Counted from the stretch's first letter, positions 32,751-45,375 are shown. The stretch is 64,000 nucleotides of DNA from Tetmemena sp. SeJ-2015 (GCA_027382625.1 JAJKFJ010020673.1:1-64000); one strand, 5' to 3'. Notes: a model not told the origin generated them from the letters alone. Made by a program: numbers and translations.

Positions 32751-35336
32751 ATGCATCTAATACTGACTACAATTTAAAATTTAAAAGAGTAAAGCGCTGC
32801 AGTGTAATAAACTGTAATATAATATTTTGTGAATAATCTCTTATACAGGAGAGCGCTTAAAAAGACTATTAAGTAATAGTAGATGAACTGGTAGAGCTAT
32901 ATGAACTTAAGATGAGAGCAAAACAAAAACTACAATCCTTAAATATAGATAAGTCTGTGCATAATAATGATCTAGAAAGACACCTCCAAACATTCCAATA
33001 TACTTTAGAGACGCTTCATGAAGAACTCTCAGAATGCAAACTTACTAATCACAAAAATAATGATCCTTCACTCAAAAGTACAATCAAAGCAAGAAAGGTG
33101 TAATCGAAGTTTGATGCTAAGGAGTCTGGAAATATGCTTACTATCTTGTCTGAGTTGCAATCCATTGAAAGATGGAAGCCTTGCTAGAGTAGGCAATAGT
33201 ACATTGCGGATCTCTCTAATTATTAAATTAAGCAGCAAAGTTCAGATGAAGAATATAAATTCATGTAGTAGTGCGAGACTGATGCTGAGTGGTACTGTAA
33301 GCAATTAAAATAGAGGCTATTCCCTCTAAAATAATCATCATATCATTAGATTCTGATTGTAGAGAGTGCAGTAATATAAGTCTCGATAGAGTAGCACACT
33401 GAAATATTACAGCATTGAAGCAGTTTAAATTACTTAAAGAAGTGAGAAGAATATTATAAATTGTCTATCAGAATTAGGTATCATTATAAAATAACCCCAT
33501 CATGATATTTTTAACAGAAGAATAGAAATCATTCTCTCCAAGCCATCTATTCATACTATCAAAGATTCAGTAGATGTGGATGAAATCCTCTAAGAGTAGG
33601 AAATCATAGAGTCATCATTTAGAAATACGATTTAAAATCATTACAATACTTAGACATCAGCAAGAAAGTAATAGAAATCTGTTGATCTTCCAAATCAAAT
33701 ACTTTTAAATATATGTTGCAATTTTATACTTAGATCCTTTTAAAAAGCAGATTATGATTAGGATGGCTTGATTCTTAAATGATATTTTAATTATAAGACA
33801 AAGAAAGCTAACCCATTCAAGAATTAAGATTAAAGCTTAGCAAAATGATATTCATAGAGTCAAATAACATACTTAAAAGAGATAAAACTTTAAGCAAAAT
33901 GTATTTCTGGATTCGAAAAATATGAATTTATAAAGTGGGGAGTTTTTTAAATATGTATTTGCAATTTTTAGTAAGCCACTTTCAATATAGGAGCACTCAA
34001 AAAGCTGAACCAAGACCATTTTATGAATAATTTTCCTCAAGCATTAATCTGCAATATAGGAGATGTTAATTTAAATTTATCTATTTTTTTTTTTTGAGAG
34101 ACAGAAGGTACAGTAAGAGCTGTCGAACGTGAAAAAAGATGCAAACAGCATTCTTGATGATATTCTATCTATCTTTATAAATTTCAACTTAAAATTACAA
34201 ATTTCCCGAGCTCAATAAGACAATAATGGTCAAGAAATTTCTCAACAGTTATGGTAAGAATAGCTAGAGACAAACTATATCCTAATGTTTGAGGCATTGT
34301 CTAAACACAAGAGAGACCTCATTGAGGAATAAAAAATAATTTTCATATCATAATTAGTTGTTCCCATGGCAGCTCTTTATGAGGAATCGTATTTAAATAG
34401 TTTCAAAGCAATAGCGAAGAGTCCCTCAAATAGGGGTTAGATACTTAAAAATTCAAAAAACGTCACAAGATATTTAATTATCAAGCTGATTACTATAGAT
34501 AGCGCTAACTTAAATTATTTGAGCATGAGTCTCCTCTTTCTTTCCTTTAGGCTGCCGAGAGTTATTATCTTGGTAAAATATTATTATTAACTTGAGAAAA
34601 ACTGAACCTATTGAAGAGTTTAGAGAATTTTAGGCTTTCTCGCACGAAAAGAAATAAAACTAGGACATAGTTATACTTCAAAAGAAATTTCAAGTTTAGT
34701 AATTTATTAGAGATATTTTATCAATAATGATCTAGGATTTTAAACTCAGTAAACAAAAAAGGTGAATCAAATAATGAAAATTAATCAAGATCCTCATTTT
34801 GGTAATTCTAGGAACATTCATTCTAATCATGTGAGGTTTGAAAATCTATCTCAAAATACAGTAGTATTATATTTTTTTTAAGTTAAAGTAGATAGTCTAA
34901 ACTCTATATATGTATTAGAGATTTTAATTTGCAATACCAGCGTCTAAAACATTTGTTGGTAATTTCAAGAATTCATTCAAATTAATCAACTTAGTTAATT
35001 GTAAGTGTTGAAGAAAGAAACTGATGAATTTAGGCATAGCATCATGAGGTCTTAGAAATAATCAGAGCTAAACATTTCAGACTTAGATGTGGATGATTCA
35101 ATAACAAAAGGTGAATCTATTAAAGTCAAGAAGACTCTATTACCTTAAATACTTATGAAAAACCAAATAAGGGGATCTTCTCTTTCGAATCAATAGAGGG
35201 AGAAACCGACAAAGAAAATCAAATTAGCCTAGCCAAAGTCTACAGCATCGCTTTTGCTTTTGAGTTCCTCTTAGAAAGTATAATTTACAATACTCTAATT
35301 TAATTAAGTATCTTCCTAGTAGCTAAATATAGATGA
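32751..35336 (+). CDS. Large unknown helical protein
   Basis: ATG 32751 opens MHLILTTIQNLKEQSAQKDY once the AGCGCT-flanked IES (32793-32851) is removed, then coiled coil VDELVELYELKMRAKQKLQS, LQTFQYTLETLHEELSECKL and LSELQSIERWKPCQSRQQ. Later blocks are NIINCLSELGIIIKQPHHD, KADYDQDGLILK (reminiscent of an EF-hand loop but not convincing), FKYVFAIFSKPLSIQEHS, KKDANSILDDILSIF, NYILMFEALSKHKRDLIEE and YLIIKLITIDSANLNYLS. The C-terminal part has GIFSFESIEGETDKENQISL and KVYSIAFAFEFLLESIIYN, ending at TGA 35334. Several IESs lie between 33390 and 35120. No family recognised. Its stop is only 16 bp from the inverted segment of the next locus. Confidence 0.65.
32793..32851. other. IES, pointer AGCGCT
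   Basis: 59-bp AT-rich segment between AGCGCT repeats (32793 and 32852). Removal gives LKEQSAQKDYQVIVDEL. Confidence 0.8.
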
Positions 35337-35352
35337 GGAGAGGTATCAATAT

Positions 35353-36578
35353 AAATTCCATTTATTTCTTGTTGACCTCGTCCATGATTTTGTAACTCTC
35401 GAATAGTCTCTCAACTTTTGATTTGTATTATTTGTGCATGAAAGGTCTAATCTATGTCTAAGTCGGATCATTTTAGAATTGTTAAAGTATCTATCTTGCA
35501 CCACCTACAGCTGTACTTGATACGCGCTCATTTCCTATAAATTCTTAAAGAAGATTAGATTCTTACTATGAGCTAACTTTATTTACTTCATCTTAGACTT
35601 AGATTGTTGAGTTGAGGTGGACATTTCAGAGTAAAAAATAATGCTTAAGCTTAAAAGAGTCTTATAAGCGTTAACGATATCTAGATAAGTATCATAATCC
35701 CTGTTTTGCAAAATACATTATCTATAAGGCTTTCCTAAGATTTTGCGACACATATCCTTAAAATTATCTAGTTTGATCCTTCCAATAAATCTGTTCAATT
35801 TGGAGTTTCAAAGTTATATTGATTGCCGCTTATTCTAGACTGTTAATTTGAGAATGAATCACCTCACTTGCATTTAATCTCTCTCCTTGAGACCTCTGGC
35901 CCTTCTTTCCATTCCCTCTGAGCATTTCATCTTCTGTGATGAAGAACTTATTTTCATTCTGCTAGTCATCTTATTCCTCTTCACTTTGGATATTTGCTCC
36001 ATCTTGTTCATACTCGATTGCTTAACCAATTAAGATAAAGACATATGATCTTTAGGAGGCATAGGGAAGAGGTCTTCTGCTTCTTAGTGCAAGTTAGTAT
36101 GAGGAGCAGGTCTGCTCAGAGCGAGTTAGTTATCCTTAACTACAACCATTTCTCTGCTCTGAGGGAAGTTATAGTTGAGCATCAAGGGAGGTCTCCCATC
36201 TTGTCTCTTGGACTTTTAGCGTCGCAGGTATGTAGGAGGCTGAAGAGTCTCATTTATCAACTTCCCATTCTTTGCTATCAATTAAAAATGTTATTTTATA
36301 GAATGTATTTTGCTTGAAGTATTTACTCTAGATTGGCTGTTGCAAAAGGATCTCCTCTCACCGCGAATGGATTTCCTGTCACAGTAAGAATCAGCATGAA
36401 TTTAATTATAAAGCATAGAAGGTAATGAAGCTACGCAAAATAGCAAGTCCTCTTCTTTTTCAACTAGATTGAATGCAAAATTTACTTCCTCTAAATGCGG
36501 AAACACTTGCTCAGGGGCCTCAAGGTTAGATATTATCTTAGGGAAATTCTTCGGAATGAAAGGCCTTGAATCTGTTTC
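35353..36578 (-). CDS. XRRA1: XRRA1-like LRR protein, middle segment (inverted MDSs)
   Basis: Inverted part of a scrambled gene; it has no start or stop of its own. It begins at the 12-bp pointer GAAACAGATTCA (36567-36578 in complement) and ends at pointer AATTT (complement of 35353-35357). It carries the last leucine-rich repeats and capping region: VFPHLEEVNFAFNLVEKEED, then VTGNPFAVRGDPFATANLE, as in XRRA1-type proteins. Next come RPPLMLNYNFPQSREMV, acidic QSEEEQDDQQNENKFFITED, AAINITLKLQIEQI, MCRKILGKPYRQ, PFMHKQYKSKVERLFESYK and MDEVNKKQMEF. A 10-bp CCT-flanked IES (36513-36522) is needed for the frame. Its 3' end leads into the plus-strand segment at 38105. Confidence 0.75.
36513..36522. 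other. 10-bp IES, pointer CCT (minus sense)
   Basis: AGG repeats (plus sense) at 36513 and 36523. Removal of 10 bp turns a frame with TGA into EEFPQDNIQPEQVFPHLEEV. Confidence 0.7.
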
Positions 36579-36653
36579 ATGATTACATATTGAATTGTTC
36601 AAATTAGGCCAAGGGAGAATAAATAAAAATTCAAGTTTTATTTCATAAAAATA

Positions 36654-38054
36654 ATGGAGGAACCAAGTGCTGAGTAGTAAAGATAATTTAAGGTGACAAT
36701 AGATTTATAGAAACTCTTCTAAATTAGGCCAAAAGGAGCAAGAAGCTTTGAATTAAAATGCTGATGGAGATGTTGATCATTTGAATAATCAATAGGAAAG
36801 CTTAAATTGTATTCTTTCTTAATTTTTCTGAATCTTTTTAGAGAATGAAAACGGTTAATTTACCCATAACTTTGTGAGTGGAAGCGCAGCTTAAGGCACA
36901 GGCAAAACTAATTCTCTGGCTGCCTCTAAGAAAGGAAGTGTTAGAGGAGTAATTCAAGTCTAGGACTATAACTCAAATAACATGGCTCATCATCAGCACA
37001 TGTACTCCTCAAATGACTCTAATGCAGCTTTCTCAGATCACTAGTCGAATGGAGCTTCAAACTCTAGAGGTATATTTCAAATGAGATTAAGTCAGTTTCT
37101 TAACTTCTGAAATTTTAGGCTAAAAAAGGCACGCAGAACCAAATGTAATAGTCTAAAATAAAGAGTAGAATAGAGAAAGTGATAGAGGTCACTCCTATAA
37201 TGGCTATAAAGAAGGCGAGTAGTATGGAGCCATGGGTATCTCTTAAAGAGCTGGCCATATTGGAAACATTATGAATCAAAGGCTTGCAGCTTAGGGAGCT
37301 GATGCTAGAGGGAATAAACTTTAAAAGAATGCTTATGGAGGTGTCAAATAAAACATGCAAGCATTTCCTGTCAAAGTATAAAACTTGAATCAAATGGTTC
37401 AAATCAAAAAGAAAAAGCCTAAGCTTAAATATCAAGATAAGTTATAAGTAAAGGCTTAATAGGAAAGGCAAATCTACTCTCAGTAGATATAGCATAGAAA
37501 CGAACCTAAAAGACTTCAAAAAATTCTTGATGGGTTTTTACTCTTGTTCTCCTGCAGAGTTAAGCTTCCTCATGAAGCTATTAGATCCAAGTTATCTGGA
37601 GAGAATATAGTAGATGTGAGGGAGGAAGATTTAGTATACTTCAAGCAAAATTTGAAATACCTTGATGTCTCTGACAACAGCATTTTCATGGAGTAATTAG
37701 TTAATCTGCAAAATTTAGAGGAACTGGACATGCAATATAATAATCTGGATCATTTAGAACTTTAGGAAGGAGCCTTTCCACAGCTGCAGATTTTGAATTT
37801 AAGCTATAATAAAATACCTACTAGTCATTTAACAGAGCTAAGATATTTAAATAAGCTGAGAGTTCTTGAGATAGCCTCAAATGACCTTTGTACTCTTCCA
37901 AGTGACTTGAGCTTTTTGAAAACTCTTGAAGAAATCAATCTCAGTTCTAATAGCTTTAGTTCTGATTCGGTACTTGTGAATCCAAGTAAACTCTTTTCAG
38001 CGATGGCGACTATTCCTATACTGAAAAAGCTGAATCTCTCCAGAAACAGATTCA
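36654..38054 (+). CDS. XRRA1: XRRA1-like LRR protein, 5' segment
   Basis: ATG 36654 opens MEEPSAEQQRQF and, after an IES, a disordered N-terminus (NFVSGSAAQGTGKTNSL, MGISQRAGHIGNIMNQRLAA, QIKKKKPKLKYQDKLQ). From about 37560 a leucine-rich-repeat array starts: VKLPHEAIRSKLSGENIVDV, LKYLDVSDNSIF, LEELDMQYNNLDHLEL, LQILNLSYNKI, LRVLEIASNDLCTLPSDL, LEEINLSSNSF, LKKLNLSRNRF. The array stops abruptly at the 12-bp sequence GAAACAGATTCA (38043-38054), which recurs inverted at 36567-36578. Joining there gives LNLSRNRFKAFHSEEF and continues the LRRs on the minus strand. XRRA1 homologues are LRR proteins of unclear molecular role, found in ciliated organisms. Confidence 0.8.
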
Positions 38055-38104
38055 TCAATTCCATATGTGCAAAAGAATACTTAAATGAATATAATCGTTA
38101 ATTC

Positions 38105-41100
38105 AATTTCTAAATCTTAATGAAATCCTAGATTCGCTTTCCACAGAGCTAAACCTCTTCTAATCAACAAGCCATTTAGAAAGTCGTCCCTAATTAGAAA
38201 AATTCTTAAAAGAACAACTCTTCAGTAAACCAAACCAGATCACAATCTTCATAGCAAAGATCTTCTCTTCAACATGAGACTGGAATAAAACCGTACTAGA
38301 GTAAAACTTAGAGATCAATCTCCAAAAGCAATATGCCACTACAATCGGAAGTTTAAGTTATTCCCTCCCCTACTTCCCAGATTTCTGCGATATCTTAAAG
38401 AGCTTCAGTTAACGCTTCTTTGGACTTCGATAACTTAAGAGGACTTGCAAATCAGCTTAACATCTTTTCTCATTAGCAGAACTCTCAAGCTGTATTTTTA
38501 TAATTAGCTACAAATGCATATAGTCTAGCTACTATATCTTCTTCTAAGAGTAGCCAAAAAATCAATCAAGACACAATCAAGGAGTAATTCATAGCCAGCT
38601 TGAGAAATGAATTTGTCTCCAATTAGAATGATTTTAGTCCAGAGCAGTAACTTAACTCACCTTAGTAAGAAATAGATAACCAGTTGGGTGAAAAAGAAAA
38701 AGCATTTATAGTTCTATTTCCTATATGATAGTGATCTGGATGACAAGATCATGCTGCAATAGGAAAATTTGAAACTAAAGCAGGAAATAAATAAGCTGAA
38801 AGGCACAATAAGAGAGATGAATCTCTAAAGCATAAATTCCCTATCTAGAGTCAATTATGAAATAGAGAAGAGAGATTAAGTTTAAGAAAATAAAATTGGT
38901 GGTGAGGGATAGTAATTATCAAGATAAGATAAAACTTAAGAAAATGGAACTAATCTCAAACACTAAAACTCAATCAAAAGCCAGCAATCAATTACAACCT
39001 AAGATAAAGCAAGAACCTAGAAATAGGTCAGTGTTTCTAGAGTAAAAGAGCAATAACGTAAAGCGTAAAGTCAAACTATAACTCCAGATAAGAATGAGGC
39101 AGGTCAAAGAATTGAATTTAAGAGAAATGATAAATATCTTAAAGCCCAAAAGTAAAAGTGTTATGTTTTGAATGAAGATTTAGCCAAGAATTAAAAGACT
39201 GAGAAGGTCGAAATGTTAAAGAGAGTAAGCACTGACTGTAGAATTTAAGATAGTGCTCTGACTCCTTCAACTTAAAAGGATGAAGTAACTTAATTCCATA
39301 AAAATTGTGAAGCTATAACTTTTTCAACAGAAGAAAAGCCTTCTGTCCTAGCTAAGCATCCCATGAGTTAATCAAAAACTAGCAGTGAGCTAAAACTACT
39401 GATGAATTTAGAAGTGGACTCTATCCATTATATCAATAATTTAATTCCTCATTCGAAGGAGATAGAAGATATAATAAAGAGTGGGGAAGCTTCAGTAGCT
39501 CAATAGCCAAATTCCACAACTATGAAATACTAGAACTATATAAGTTAGTAAATAGGTCTCAGCGGTTAGGGTGAAATGACTTTGAAAAATCCATTCCTGA
39601 TTTTAAGTTCAACAAAAAACACCCCTGATTTTAATAACTCTATCGGTGTCGACACTGTGAAAAATAGTTATACTGTTCTATCTCCAAATTTAGCCTGTAT
39701 GAATGAGAATGCTAGCACTCAAAAAGATTTCAGCACAATTTTAACATATATAAACTTCTTTTATTATAAAATCTTTGTGAAGAGTTAGCACAGGAAATCT
39801 CCTTAAAGTATTTAGGCATTCCCTAACACAGGTGGCCACTCTAACTAAATTTCAGAGAGTACTGGAAAATCGTACCAAGTGAGAAGTACGAAAGCTTTTG
39901 GCAGTTTAGTTTCCTCCTCTGGAAATTCTCCTTCGCTCTAAAGTCTGACTCAGTAAATGCTTGCTTCTAGGGCTGCCTCTCACGACCCATCAGTTTCGAA
40001 AAACTTGAATGAAAAGTTTGAAGCTGTCTCTGAATCTACTTCCCATTCTCAATCTCACACCTTTGACATAATTTAGACCTCTAATATCGATCAAGTAAAC
40101 AACAGCAGTATTCCTGAAAACGCAGCCTAGACTCTAAATTAATTCAATCAAAATTAGGCTAAAAACAAAAGTCAACTCAAAGAAAAAATTAAAAGGAAGT
40201 ACTCTATGCTTGCTGAGTAGATAAGAAACTAGTAAAAGAGAAACTCAGATATATTAAATAAAGATCAAAAGAAAACAAATAAGTCTCCATCAATAAGCAC
40301 AGTTAGATATGTCCAGCCAGATGCAACTTCAAGAAGTTACATCAGGGACAGTTGCTCTAAGTTCATAAGTGAAAATAAAAGCCAGATTTACAAAACTGAA
40401 AAGACAAGTTTTTCTCTATAATTATTTATTTGGAAGTGAAGCTAAACCTCAAATAATGAAGGAAAGAAGTGAAAACAGAACATAAAGAGCTTTCAAATCT
40501 TTTTTATTGATAAAAATAGTAATATTTGATATGTTTAAATCAACTCCATAAATGCCTTAGAAGTAGCAGCTTGTCAAAAGTAATTCAATCAAAGAAGGAT
40601 TATCCCAAGCCAATATAAGAAACAAGACTCCCTCAAATGAGTAATCCACTTAACCCATTCATTTAAAAGAAACAGTTTCGTCAAAAGTCAAGAAAAATTA
40701 AAGCCTAGTTTCATTAAGAACTATAGATAACAAAAGTGTAAGAGGCTAAAATTTAAGTTAAGTTTTTATAAAATTCTATATCTCCTTGTCAAAGAAATAC
40801 TTAGCTAGATTAGTCTAAGAATAATTCAAAGTCCTTTTCCTAACATATTAAAAAGATAAACTTTAGAAATGATTCTAAGATAATACCATAGAATATTAAA
40901 CTTAACTTTGACTTAGAAAACGTAGGAGCGAGTTTCACCTCACTTAGCGGTAAAAACGAGATGAACTCAAATTATAAATCCTTGGAGAAGTTGATGTCTC
41001 GCAGAAGAGAGGAGAGCTAATTTGAGAAAACTTAGTCCCCATAAGATTTAAAGAAGCAACTAGCTGAGGCATTTAGAATATGGCACCAATTGAACTCTTA

Positions 41101-42332
41101 AATAATTTTTCATTTTTAAATGAGAAGCTAGGGCAAAGCTTCGATGACTCGGCAATTAAATAAGTCTGAATTTAATGTGCATGCACATGATTTGGAGACT
41201 CCTTCTTCTAAATAAATTAGCTTTCCTCAATCCAAAACAAATACTCCAAGCAACTAAGATTCAAGAGGCTCTTATAGGAAAGATTTCATACAGAGTAATA
41301 TAAACGATTACAAAGTTAACAGGGAAGATTAGAGGATAAGAGTCCAGCCAGAAAATAATATATACTTGTAGTATTCAAGAGAGTTCAGGCCCAATGCTTA
41401 ACTTTATCATTAAAAATATTTGTTGATTATAAACTGCAGCAGCCTCTAGATATTTTAAACTGCTTAAAAAGTTAACATCTCAATAAGAAGAAAGTGAGCA
41501 ATCAGCTAATGTAGCCTATTCTTGCTAAAAAAGCAAATCCCATTCAACCAGTCATATCACAAAAGAGCAGATACCCAAATAAATAAATTCAAGCACCAAA
41601 TTACATATAACACAAAACCTCAGACTTTTAGCCCCTTAGAAGAAAAGTAGAAGCACCTCAAAATGATGATTTGTGGGAAGTAATTAGAAATATGAATTAG
41701 GACGAGGTATTTGAGCAGGATCCAGACATACAAAATTAGATCACAAAGAGAGTACCACTAGAGGAGTCTGGATGATAAATTTAATTTTAGTTGCCACAAG
41801 TTTAGCACCCTAGAAACACTATTGGAGTCATGAAATCATCGTCAAGCTTAATTTCTTAGCAGAAAACTAAAACAGATCAAGCTAAATTCAAGAAAGGATT
41901 CTCGAGTCATAATACCTCTATCAGTAACTCTGTGTATTCCTCAAATATAAAACCTTTGAACAAAGCTTCAAACTTCACTCCAGTATTACTTTCAAATTTG
42001 GAGGGATAAATACATAATGTCTCAATTTCAAGGGTACATGATAATAGATTTAGTGTAGTGACACACTCAAGAGCCAATTCAATAAATAAATAATGTAATA
42101 AGCAAAAAGGAGCAGTTTAGAACAAAAGAAGTAATTCGTTCTTTTCTGGAGGAGCATACAACTAATAAAACACAAGGAATGAGCATGATATTTTAAATTT
42201 TATATATCAATTAATATTCTCCTTGTGTAATCTTCGATAGAGATGATACTTGGATCTTCAAAGCACTGTGAAAATTGCGCCTATTTGCTTTCTAGAGGTA
42301 TCTCAACCAAAACATGCAAGAAGAATCATTGA
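38105..42332 (+). CDS. XRRA1-like locus, 3' segment with long Ser/Gln-rich tail
   Basis: Begins at the AATTT pointer (38105-38109) that matches the end of the inverted segment; the join reads KKQMEFLNLNEILDSLSTEL, LFQSTSHLESRPQLEKFLKE. A frame change near 38270 leads to a very long low-complexity region (HETGIKPYQSKTQRSISKSN, LDFDNLRGLANQLNIFSHQQ), a coiled coil (LQQENLKLKQEINKLKGTIR), and further Ser/Asn/Gln-rich MDSs to about 42100. Recognisable pieces include SIHYINNLIPHSKEIEDI, LKKQLAEAFRIWHQLNS and DDLWEVIRNMNQDEVFEQ. The C-terminus is SKHCENCAYLLSRGISTKTC at TGA 42330. The part from about 38300 on might instead be a separate gene starting near ATG 38119; the pointer evidence favours one locus. 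Confidence 0.6.
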
Positions 42333-42661
42333 AAACTAATTTGAAGATTTATTGTTCTCTAAAATAGCGATAAAACATAAACTAATCTAAAAAGAAACTC
42401 CTAGACCTCTTTAAAAATTATTTCTTTAAACTTAGATTATTTATTTTCTCCCTCGATTTTTAACTTGAGATCATATTAAATTTCAATATGAGATTTGAAT
42501 ATTAAATGCTATTATGTTATTTAAAAAATGAATTTATTTTTTTCAACTTAGTTTTGAAGTGAATTCTTTGGACAATTCAATAAATCTCTTATTTTAGTAA
42601 TATTTTTAAGATTAAAATTTAATCATAAAATATAAAAATTCTGAATATTTTATAATAAAAC

Positions 42662-43789
42662 ATGGGAAATTCTGTAGGATTAATGCAATCGAGTGCCGCA
42701 AGTTTGACAAAGATGTTGGTGTTAGGAGGATGTGAACTATCTTTAGAAAGAAATGCCTACGATTCAATTATATTATCTATCATGTGCTTTTAACTTAAAT
42801 CAATTGAGGAAATTGATCTTAAGACTTAAAAATAGACATTAATCTAAAGCAAACTCATAATTCCTGTCAGGAGTCCAATGGCTGCAATATATGATAAAAA
42901 TCTTTACGTCTTTGGAGGTTGCAGGGCCGCCAAAGATCATATCAACGACGTTTAAGTTTACGATCATTTAGTATGTATATTTAAAATTTTAAATCAAGAG
43001 AAGGAGGAATGGCAGTTAGCGAAATTTCAATTATTAAAAGAGAGATCTTGCTTCATGCTTTCATAGATAGGGAGCACAGTTTATATACTTGGAGGGTATG
43101 ATGGCTATGAGTGCTTGAAAGAAGTTGAGAAGATAAACTTGGCAGATATTTAATAAATATATGTTTACACATAACTTTATAGAGATAGTGAACCTAAATT
43201 CGAGCAGCTGAAGTCGCTTAATTAGCCAATTAAGAACGGAGTGAGCCTTTATAATCCTTAAGATGGATAGATCTACATAATTGGAGGTTGGGATGAAAAG
43301 GAAACTCAGGACAAACTATTTAGATATGATCCTATTGGAGAATAGATGCATTTTGTGAGCTTTCTTACCCTACAGAATTGAGGGTCATTCAATCGCTTAA
43401 ATTAATGACAGGTACATATTTGTATTTGGAGGTTTTGATGGCATGTCAGTAATTGACACAGTAATGAGGATAGATTTGAAATATATGAGGTGTGAAATTG
43501 TAAGTGAAGAGAACAAAAAAGAAGCTGAAGAGACAAAATCTTAAGTCAATAAATTAAGAGTAGCAAGAGAAAATTGCACAAGTTAGTATGATGGAGAGAA
43601 ATATTTTATGTCTATAAATTATCATATTTATACATCTATGTTGCAGGCGGGTGGAGTTCAGGATAATCTCTAGATGAAGTTGAAGTTTTTGAAGTCTTAG
43701 ATAATGAAAAAGGAATAATTTAAAGAAGAGAAGACCTTGAAATAAAATTATAAAATAAGAGAAATAGGCCTTGCTCAATTTGCTTTTGA
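42662..43789 (+). CDS. Kelch-repeat protein
   Basis: ATG 42662 opens MGNSVGLMQSSAASLTK. At least five Kelch blades are visible by their double-Gly motif: MLVLGGCELSLERNAYDSI, LYVFGGCRAAKDHINDVQ, VYILGGYDGYECLKEVEK, IYIIGGWDEKETQDKLF and YIFVFGGFDGMSVIDTVMR, with a last blade IYVAGGWSSGQSLDEVEVF. Kelch blades form a beta-propeller for protein binding; no partner domain is seen. The IES 42764-42799 (TCAATT) is clear and two more probably lie near 42975-43010 and 43365-43405. The end is NKRNRPCSICF at TGA 43787, convergent with the DRC5 gene, 65 bp away. Confidence 0.88.
42764..42799. other. IES, pointer TCAATT
   Basis: 36-bp segment between TCAATT repeats (42764 and 42800). Removal joins ERNAYDSI to EEIDLKTQKQT. 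Confidence 0.85.
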
Positions 43790-43854
43790 TTATTTCTCCA
43801 AGCTTTAATTTTAACATTGGCAATGAATATGAACTCGCATATCCGCATTTGATC

Positions 43855-45375
43855 TCATTTGAGAAAAGTAATTTACTTACAGTCTGTGAGTCTTTTGTAG
43901 GGAATGTTTTTAGCGAGCAGCATATTCTTGGTGATAATCTCATTGATCTCTTGTTCTGTCTCTTCACTAAGTTGATTGTTTCTCACATCTATCTCGATAA
44001 TGTTGCTGTTACTCTCTAGAGAGTCCTTCAGAGTATTTGCATTTGAATCATCGATGAAATTGCAAGAAATATTAATAAAATCTTAAGATAGAAATGTCAA
44101 AGATTCTACTAAAATCCATAGAATATCAAGTCTCCTGATTGTTCTATTAATTTTCAAGAACTCGCAAGTGATTCACAAAACATATGTCCCAAGGAGTTGG
44201 AAGACAGAGATAAGAATTCAAGATTTGAACTGTTATTCTGCAAGTCTACACAAAGCTTAGAGCCACCTTTGTCATCGATTCTATTCAACTTAAGATTCAG
44301 AGATTTAAGTGACTTATTCACCTTCAAAGCTTGGGCTAGATATCTTGAGCCCTCATAATGAATCATATTATCAGCAAGATTGAGATGAGTAAGTATTTGT
44401 GTCTAGAGAAGGAACTTTGCAATCTTTCTTGCTCCAGAATTAGATATCTTATTATGGGAGAAGTCTAACTAAGTGATCGTTTTGTTCAGCATTAAACCCT
44501 TAATTAGAATCGAGATCAAGTCATCATCTATCAAGTTTCCAGGTAAGGAGAGATAAATGAGTGATTGAGTAGATCTTAAGCATTCAGAGAAGATCTTGGC
44601 ATCTGACATCTTCATGCCAAAGAGTGGTCTTTCATATTCCATTCCTACATGCTTAGCTCCATAAGTCAAGCTTAAGTAGGCTAGATTAGGTAGGTATCTG
44701 AATACTATTCCCATATCGAGGTGAGAAAGTAATTGAGAGATATTAAGACAGAAGACTTCATATCTTGCAGCCTCTAGCTCTTTCTTCAACTCTTCAATAC
44801 TTGCTTCAGCTTTATGGCTTTCGAGTAGAGCTTGTAGATGTCTCTCAATATATGCTTACTTATGACTACATCCATGATCCTCTCTTTTGCAATTCTTAAG
44901 CTGCTTTTTACACTTCTCTTCCCAATAAAATTCAAAGTCGATATTCCTAGCAGTAACTGTAATAGGCAAAGTCTTATCGGCAAGTTTCACAATCTATTAA
45001 AAGTTGTAAGGATTGATAAAGCAGGCAAGTTGATTTGTTTAAGTATTCTTTCTTAGTTACACTTACTTCTGATTGAACGAAGTTGTCAGTAACACCTTCG
45101 AGCTCAGGGTAGAGCTGGAAATTTGCTGCTACAACTTTAATCGCCATCTCAACTAATGTCTCAATATCCTTTGATGGAAACGCCTCCTCGTTTCTTCGTT
45201 TTGCTTTCATGATTTGCAGAGCAATTTCGTAGTTGTCAAAAGTTTTCACATCATTTTTAGCTGCAGCTCCTCAAACAAAAAATTAATATCCTTGGCCTTT
45301 CGCAGCTGCCTTTGCTTGAGCCTGAGCTTCCTTAGTTTTTGCAGCAACGGACGATGCTAGATTTCCCTTCTTCAT
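43855..45375 (-). CDS. TCTE1: DRC5/TCTE1-like nexin-dynein regulatory complex protein
   Basis: DRC5 is an LRR subunit of the nexin-dynein regulatory complex that links axonemal doublets. ATG 45375 opens MKKGNLASSVAAKTKEAQAQ; after a 21-bp IES (45268-45288) it continues AAAKNDVKTFDNYEIALQIM. Family blocks follow: YLSLTYGAKHVGMEYERPLF, MKMSDAKIFSECLRS, YLSLPGNLIDDDL and, after an IES, NKISNSGARKIAKF. The LRRs YEGSRYLAQALKVNKSL, LNLKLNRIDDKGG and LEFLSLSSNSLG follow, then a final helix region (DVRNNQLSEETEQEINEII). TGA is at 43855. The order and spacing match TCTE1/DRC5. Confidence 0.88.
45268..45288. other. IES, pointer AGGA (minus sense)
   Basis: 21-bp segment between TCCT repeats (45268 and 45289, plus sense) containing an in-frame TGA. 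Removal gives AAAKGQGAAAKNDVK. Confidence 0.88.

Noticed and set aside
38119..38280. Gene start MKSQIRFPQSQ at 38119
   Set aside because: The alternative frame reached through the AATTT pointer gives better protein (LNLNEILDSLSTELNLFQ) over the same bases; the ATG frame is kept only as a fallback.
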